Of a stretch of 7,621 bases of DNA, positions 5,505 to 7,621 are shown in pieces. A program made the translations under genes and the position numbers. Numbering within the stretch: the stretch's first letter is position 1; each line of letters begins with the position of its first letter. The stretch is taken from contig CAAEBS010000002.1 of assembly GCA_900754175.1 (NCBI GenBank), positions 1 to 7,621 on the forward strand, written 5' to 3'. Below the pieces are notes generated by a model. The model saw only the letters and a list, made by a program, of their open reading frames with translations. It was not told the DNA's origin and did not search any database. Source of the DNA: Clostridia bacterium (GTDB lineage: Bacteria; Bacillota; Clostridia; Oscillospirales; CAG-272).

Positions 5505-6785
5505 ATGTTTGTGGATCACGTCAGAATTTATGTCAAAGCGGGCGACGGCGGAAACGGTGCCGTTGCCTTTCACCGGGAAAAATATATTTCCCACGGCGGA
5601 CCCGACGGCGGCGACGGCGGGCACGGCGGCAATGTGATCTTCCGGGTGGATCCCGGAAGCAACACCCTGCTTGCCTTCCGCTACAAGCACAAGTTCATCG
5701 CCAAAAACGGCGAGGACGGAAAAGGATCCAAATTCCATGGAGCGACCGCCGAGGATCTGATTATTTCGGTGCCGCCCGGAACCCTGATCCGGGACACCGC
5801 CACCGGAAAGATCCTGCACGACATGACCGAGGGCAACGGCGCCGATTACGTCTGTTGCAAGGGCGGACGTGGCGGCTTTGGAAACCGCCATTTCGCCACC
5901 CCTACCCGGCAGATTCCCATGTTTGCCAAAAACGGCACCAAGGGCGAGGAAAAAGAGCTGACCCTGGAGCTGAAAATGCTGGCGGATGTCGGTCTGATCG
6001 GCTATCCGAGCGTCGGCAAATCCTCGATTCTTGCCCGCATCAGCTCCGCCAAACCCAAAATTGCCGACTACCATTTCACCACGCTGTCCCCCAATCTCGG
6101 CGTAGTTTCCACGGGCGACGAAAGCGGCTTTGTCGCCGCTGATATCCCGGGACTGATCGAAGGCGCTTCGGAGGGAGCGGGGCTGGGGCATGAATTTCTG
6201 CGCCACGTGGACCGTTGTCGTCTGCTTCTCCATGTGGTCGATATTTCGTGCGCCGAGTACCGCAACCCGGTGGAGGATATTCAGATCATCAACCGTGAGC
6301 TTGCCGGCTATTCGCCGGAGCTTGCCTCCCGCCCGCAGATCATCGTTGCCAACAAGTGCGATGCCCTTGACCGGACGCTGGTGGATATTCCCGCCTTTGA
6401 AGCCTTCGTTGCCGAAAACGGATGGGAGTTGCTCTACGTTTCCGCCGCCACGGGCGCCGGGCTTGACACGCTTATCCGCCGCACGGCAGAGCGCCTGCGG
6501 GAACTGCCCCCCATGCGGATCTATGAAAGCGAATATCAGCCGGAGGACACATACGCCGGTGCTTCCAAAGAGACCACGGTCCGCCGGGAAAACGACACCT
6601 TCTACGTGGAGGGCGAGTGGCTGTATAACCTGATGGGGCAGATCAACTTCAGCGACTACGAATCGCTCAACTATTTCCAGCGTGTTCTGCGCAACAGCGG
6701 CGTGTTCGATCTGCTGGAGGAAAAGGGGTGTACCGACGGTCACACCGTATCCATTTACGATTTTGAATTTGATTATATAAAATAA
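5505..6785 (+). CDS. obgE: GTPase ObgE/CgtA, 50S assembly and stress GTPase
   Basis: Obg is an essential GTPase acting in late 50S assembly and linked to (p)ppGpp, and in Bacillus to the general stress response and sporulation onset. The 426 residues fit the Gram-positive form. The glycine-rich Obg fold spans 1-158, with repeated GGDGG-type turns at 32-42 and 120-126. The G domain has GYPSVGKS (166-173), switch I TT (192-193), DIPGLIEGA (213-221), NKCD (283-286) and SAATG (313-317). A complete C-terminal OCT domain (about 340-426) is present, the variable domain typical of Firmicutes. AAAGGAG (5489-5495) lies 9 bases before the ATG, and the protein begins with the standard MFVDHVRIYVKAGDGGNG. 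It overlaps neither neighbour; the ppa ribosome binding site overlaps its stop codon. In many Firmicutes obg follows rplU and rpmA; here it follows der and a HAD gene. Confidence 0.97.
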   Translation: MFVDHVRIYVKAGDGGNGAVAFHREKYISHGGPDGGDGGHGGNVIFRVDPGSNTLLAFRYKHKFIAKNGEDGKGSKFHGATAEDLIISVPPGTLIRDTATGKILHDMTEGNGADYVCCKGGRGGFGNRHFATPTRQIPMFAKNGTKGEEKELTLELKMLADVGLIGYPSVGKSSILARISSAKPKIADYHFTTLSPNLGVVSTGDESGFVAADIPGLIEGASEGAGLGHEFLRHVDRCRLLLHVVDISCAEYRNPVEDIQIINRELAGYSPELASRPQIIVANKCDALDRTLVDIPAFEAFVAENGWELLYVSAATGAGLDTLIRRTAERLRELPPMRIYESEYQPEDTYAGASKETTVRRENDTFYVEGEWLYNLMGQINFSDYESLNYFQRVLRNSGVFDLLEEKGCTDGHTVSIYDFEFDYIK

Positions 6786-6798
6786 GGAGGAGAATTTC

Positions 6799-7326
6799 AT
6801 GAACATCTGGCACGACATCGACCCCAAAATGATTACCGCAACCGATTTTTCGGCGGTGATCGAGATTCCCCGTGGGTGTAGCTGCAAATACGAGCTTGAC
6901 AAATATACCGGGCTTCTGCGCCTGGACCGTGTTCTTTATACCTCCACGCACTATCCCGCAAACTACGGCTTTATTCCCCGCACCTTTGCCGACGACGGCG
7001 ACCCGCTGGACGTGCTGGTACTCTGCACCGAGTCTATCGTCCCCATGACGCTGATCCAGGTCTATCCCATCGGCGTAATGCGCATGATCGACGGCGGCGC
7101 CCTTGATGACAAGATCATTGCCGTTCCCTTTTCGGATCCGTCGTACAACCATATCCGCTCCATTGACGAACTTCCCGGACACATTTTTGATGAAATCATG
7201 CACTTCTTTACGGTCTACAAACAGCTGGAAAACAAACAGACCGCCGTCAAGGAGCTGTACGGTCCGCAGGAAGCCCAGAAGATCGTGCAGGATTGCATCC
7301 TCGCCTATCAGAAAAAATTCGGATAA
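6799..7326 (+). CDS. ppa: Soluble family I inorganic pyrophosphatase
   Basis: Hydrolyses PPi to two phosphates in the cytoplasm with Mg2+, pulling biosynthetic reactions such as RNA synthesis and tRNA charging forward. The 175 residues equal the usual bacterial length. The signature DDGDPLDVLVL (65-75) is present. Aligned by eye to E. coli Ppa, the active-site residues are all kept: E22, K30, E32, R44, Y52, Y56, D66, D68, D71, D98, D103, K105, Y140 and K141. A near-perfect AAGGAGGAG (6784-6792) overlaps the obgE stop codon and ends 6 bases before the ATG, so the two genes are on one transcript and probably coupled. It is the last gene of the cluster; a 36-base perfect hairpin starts 12 bases after its stop. 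Nothing in the sequence suggests transfer or damage. Confidence 0.97.
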   Translation: MNIWHDIDPKMITATDFSAVIEIPRGCSCKYELDKYTGLLRLDRVLYTSTHYPANYGFIPRTFADDGDPLDVLVLCTESIVPMTLIQVYPIGVMRMIDGGALDDKIIAVPFSDPSYNHIRSIDELPGHIFDEIMHFFTVYKQLENKQTAVKELYGPQEAQKIVQDCILAYQKKFG

Positions 7327-7338
7327 TTTGGGGAGGTG

Positions 7339-7374
7339 CCGGGGAAAACTTTTCTGGAGAAAAGTTTTCCCCGG
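7339..7374 (+). terminator. Perfect 17-bp hairpin after ppa, possible terminator or 3' stabiliser
   Basis: Arms CCGGGGAAAACTTTTCT (7339-7355) and its exact complement (7358-7374) flank two bases. It lies 12 bases after the last stop codon of the five-gene cluster, and no other candidate terminator lies between ppa and the window end except a weak AT-rich palindrome. There is no T-run after it, so efficient intrinsic termination is not assured. Blocking of 3' exonucleases is an equally good reading. Confidence 0.5.
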
Positions 7375-7542
7375 ACCCCTTTCAAAAGACCTTTTGGGCA
7401 AGGGTCAGGGTGGATGCTGACCCGGGGTTTTACCGTTGCGGAAGTGCAGTGCAGGGGTCGGTGCGCTCGGCGATTGGAGATCCCGACCTACGGTCGCCCT
7501 CCGGGTTCGACTCCGGGCTTCGCCCTTCGCTCAGGATGACAC
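7339..7542 (+). repeat. 200-bp intergenic repeat element, right copy (inverted relative to 170-370)
   Basis: Same order as the left copy: a long perfect hairpin (7339-7374), a diverged second stem region (about 7375-7406, including CAAAAG/CTTTTG at 7383-7388 and 7391-7396), then the conserved 129-base core (7414-7542). The core differs from the left copy at four positions, all transitions, while the hairpin and linker differ far more. It begins 12 bases after the ppa stop codon. Two overlapping reading frames pass through it, but neither has a plausible start or domain; one simply runs out of the ppa 3' end. Similarity stops after GATGACAC in both copies, which sets the far boundary. Confidence 0.85.
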
Positions 7543-7621
7543 AGAAGCGGAAATGTTCGCCCGAAGTTTAGGTTTACGCTGGAATTCCGGCGTTATTTTT
7601 TAGCTTTAAGCTAATAAAAAA
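7543..7621. other. Intergenic end region with AT-rich inverted repeat
   Basis: No gene is seen. A near-palindrome centred on GGAATTCC lies at 7578-7593. TTAGCTT and AAGCTAA (7600-7606 and 7608-7614) form an inverted repeat around one base, flanked by T-runs to the left and A-runs to the right, so the symmetry extends imperfectly to 7593-7621. It could be a weak bidirectional terminator or part of the control region of the next gene, which lies outside the window. Confidence 0.4.

Noticed and set aside
7336..7539. Possible small protein after ppa, 67 codons
   Set aside because: The frame is the repeat element itself, its start lies at the hairpin base with a ribosome binding site that would be trapped beside the stem, and the left copy gives the same peptide tail without an ATG. 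It is more likely a non-coding repeat.
170..7542. Composite transposon or genomic island bounded by inverted repeats
   Set aside because: The enclosed genes are core chromosomal genes with uniform composition, there is no transposase or integrase, and no target-site duplication is visible outside either repeat.

Overview
The window looks like chromosomal core sequence from an endospore-forming, GC-rich member of the Clostridia, probably one of the gut Oscillospirales/Ruminococcaceae-like groups. The evidence is a SPOCS/DUF3794-LysM spore protein, a clostridial-type DUF512 radical-SAM protein next to der, strong AGGAGG-type ribosome binding sites, a classical SigA promoter, and intergenic repeats of a kind common in gut Firmicutes. 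The taxonomic placement is inference.

Layout. Positions 1-388 hold no credible gene: a partial hairpin repeat cut by the window edge (1-60), an AT-richer spacer (61-169), and a 201-bp repeat on the minus strand (170-370). A leftward SPOCS-LysM gene follows (389-1891). A divergent control region (1892-2081) carries a near-consensus rightward SigA promoter, a GC-rich structured leader and a weak candidate leftward SigE-like promoter. A five-gene rightward cluster then runs DUF512 radical-SAM protein (2082-3392), der (3442-4770), HAD hydrolase (4767-5456), obgE (5505-6785) and family I inorganic pyrophosphatase (6799-7326). Spacings are 49, -4, 48 and 13 bp with no terminator visible between genes, so one transcript from the promoter at 1981-2009 is plausible. 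A second copy of the 200-bp repeat (7339-7542, plus strand) follows ppa, then about 80 bp with an AT-rich inverted repeat at the edge.

Function. Der and Obg are both GTPases of large ribosomal subunit assembly. Pyrophosphatase removes PPi made by RNA synthesis, tRNA charging and similar reactions. The roles of the DUF512 and HAD proteins are unknown. The cluster reads as a growth and translation housekeeping operon facing away from a sporulation gene.

I see no defence system, mobile gene, CRISPR array, tRNA or rRNA. The most interesting non-coding signals are: (1) the paired inverted copies of the intergenic element, whose 129-bp core differs at only 4 positions while the adjoining long hairpin differs at 5 base pairs that are all compensated; and (2) the DUF512 leader, where one CCTCC segment can pair with either of two Shine-Dalgarno sequences and a small ORF overlaps the real start.
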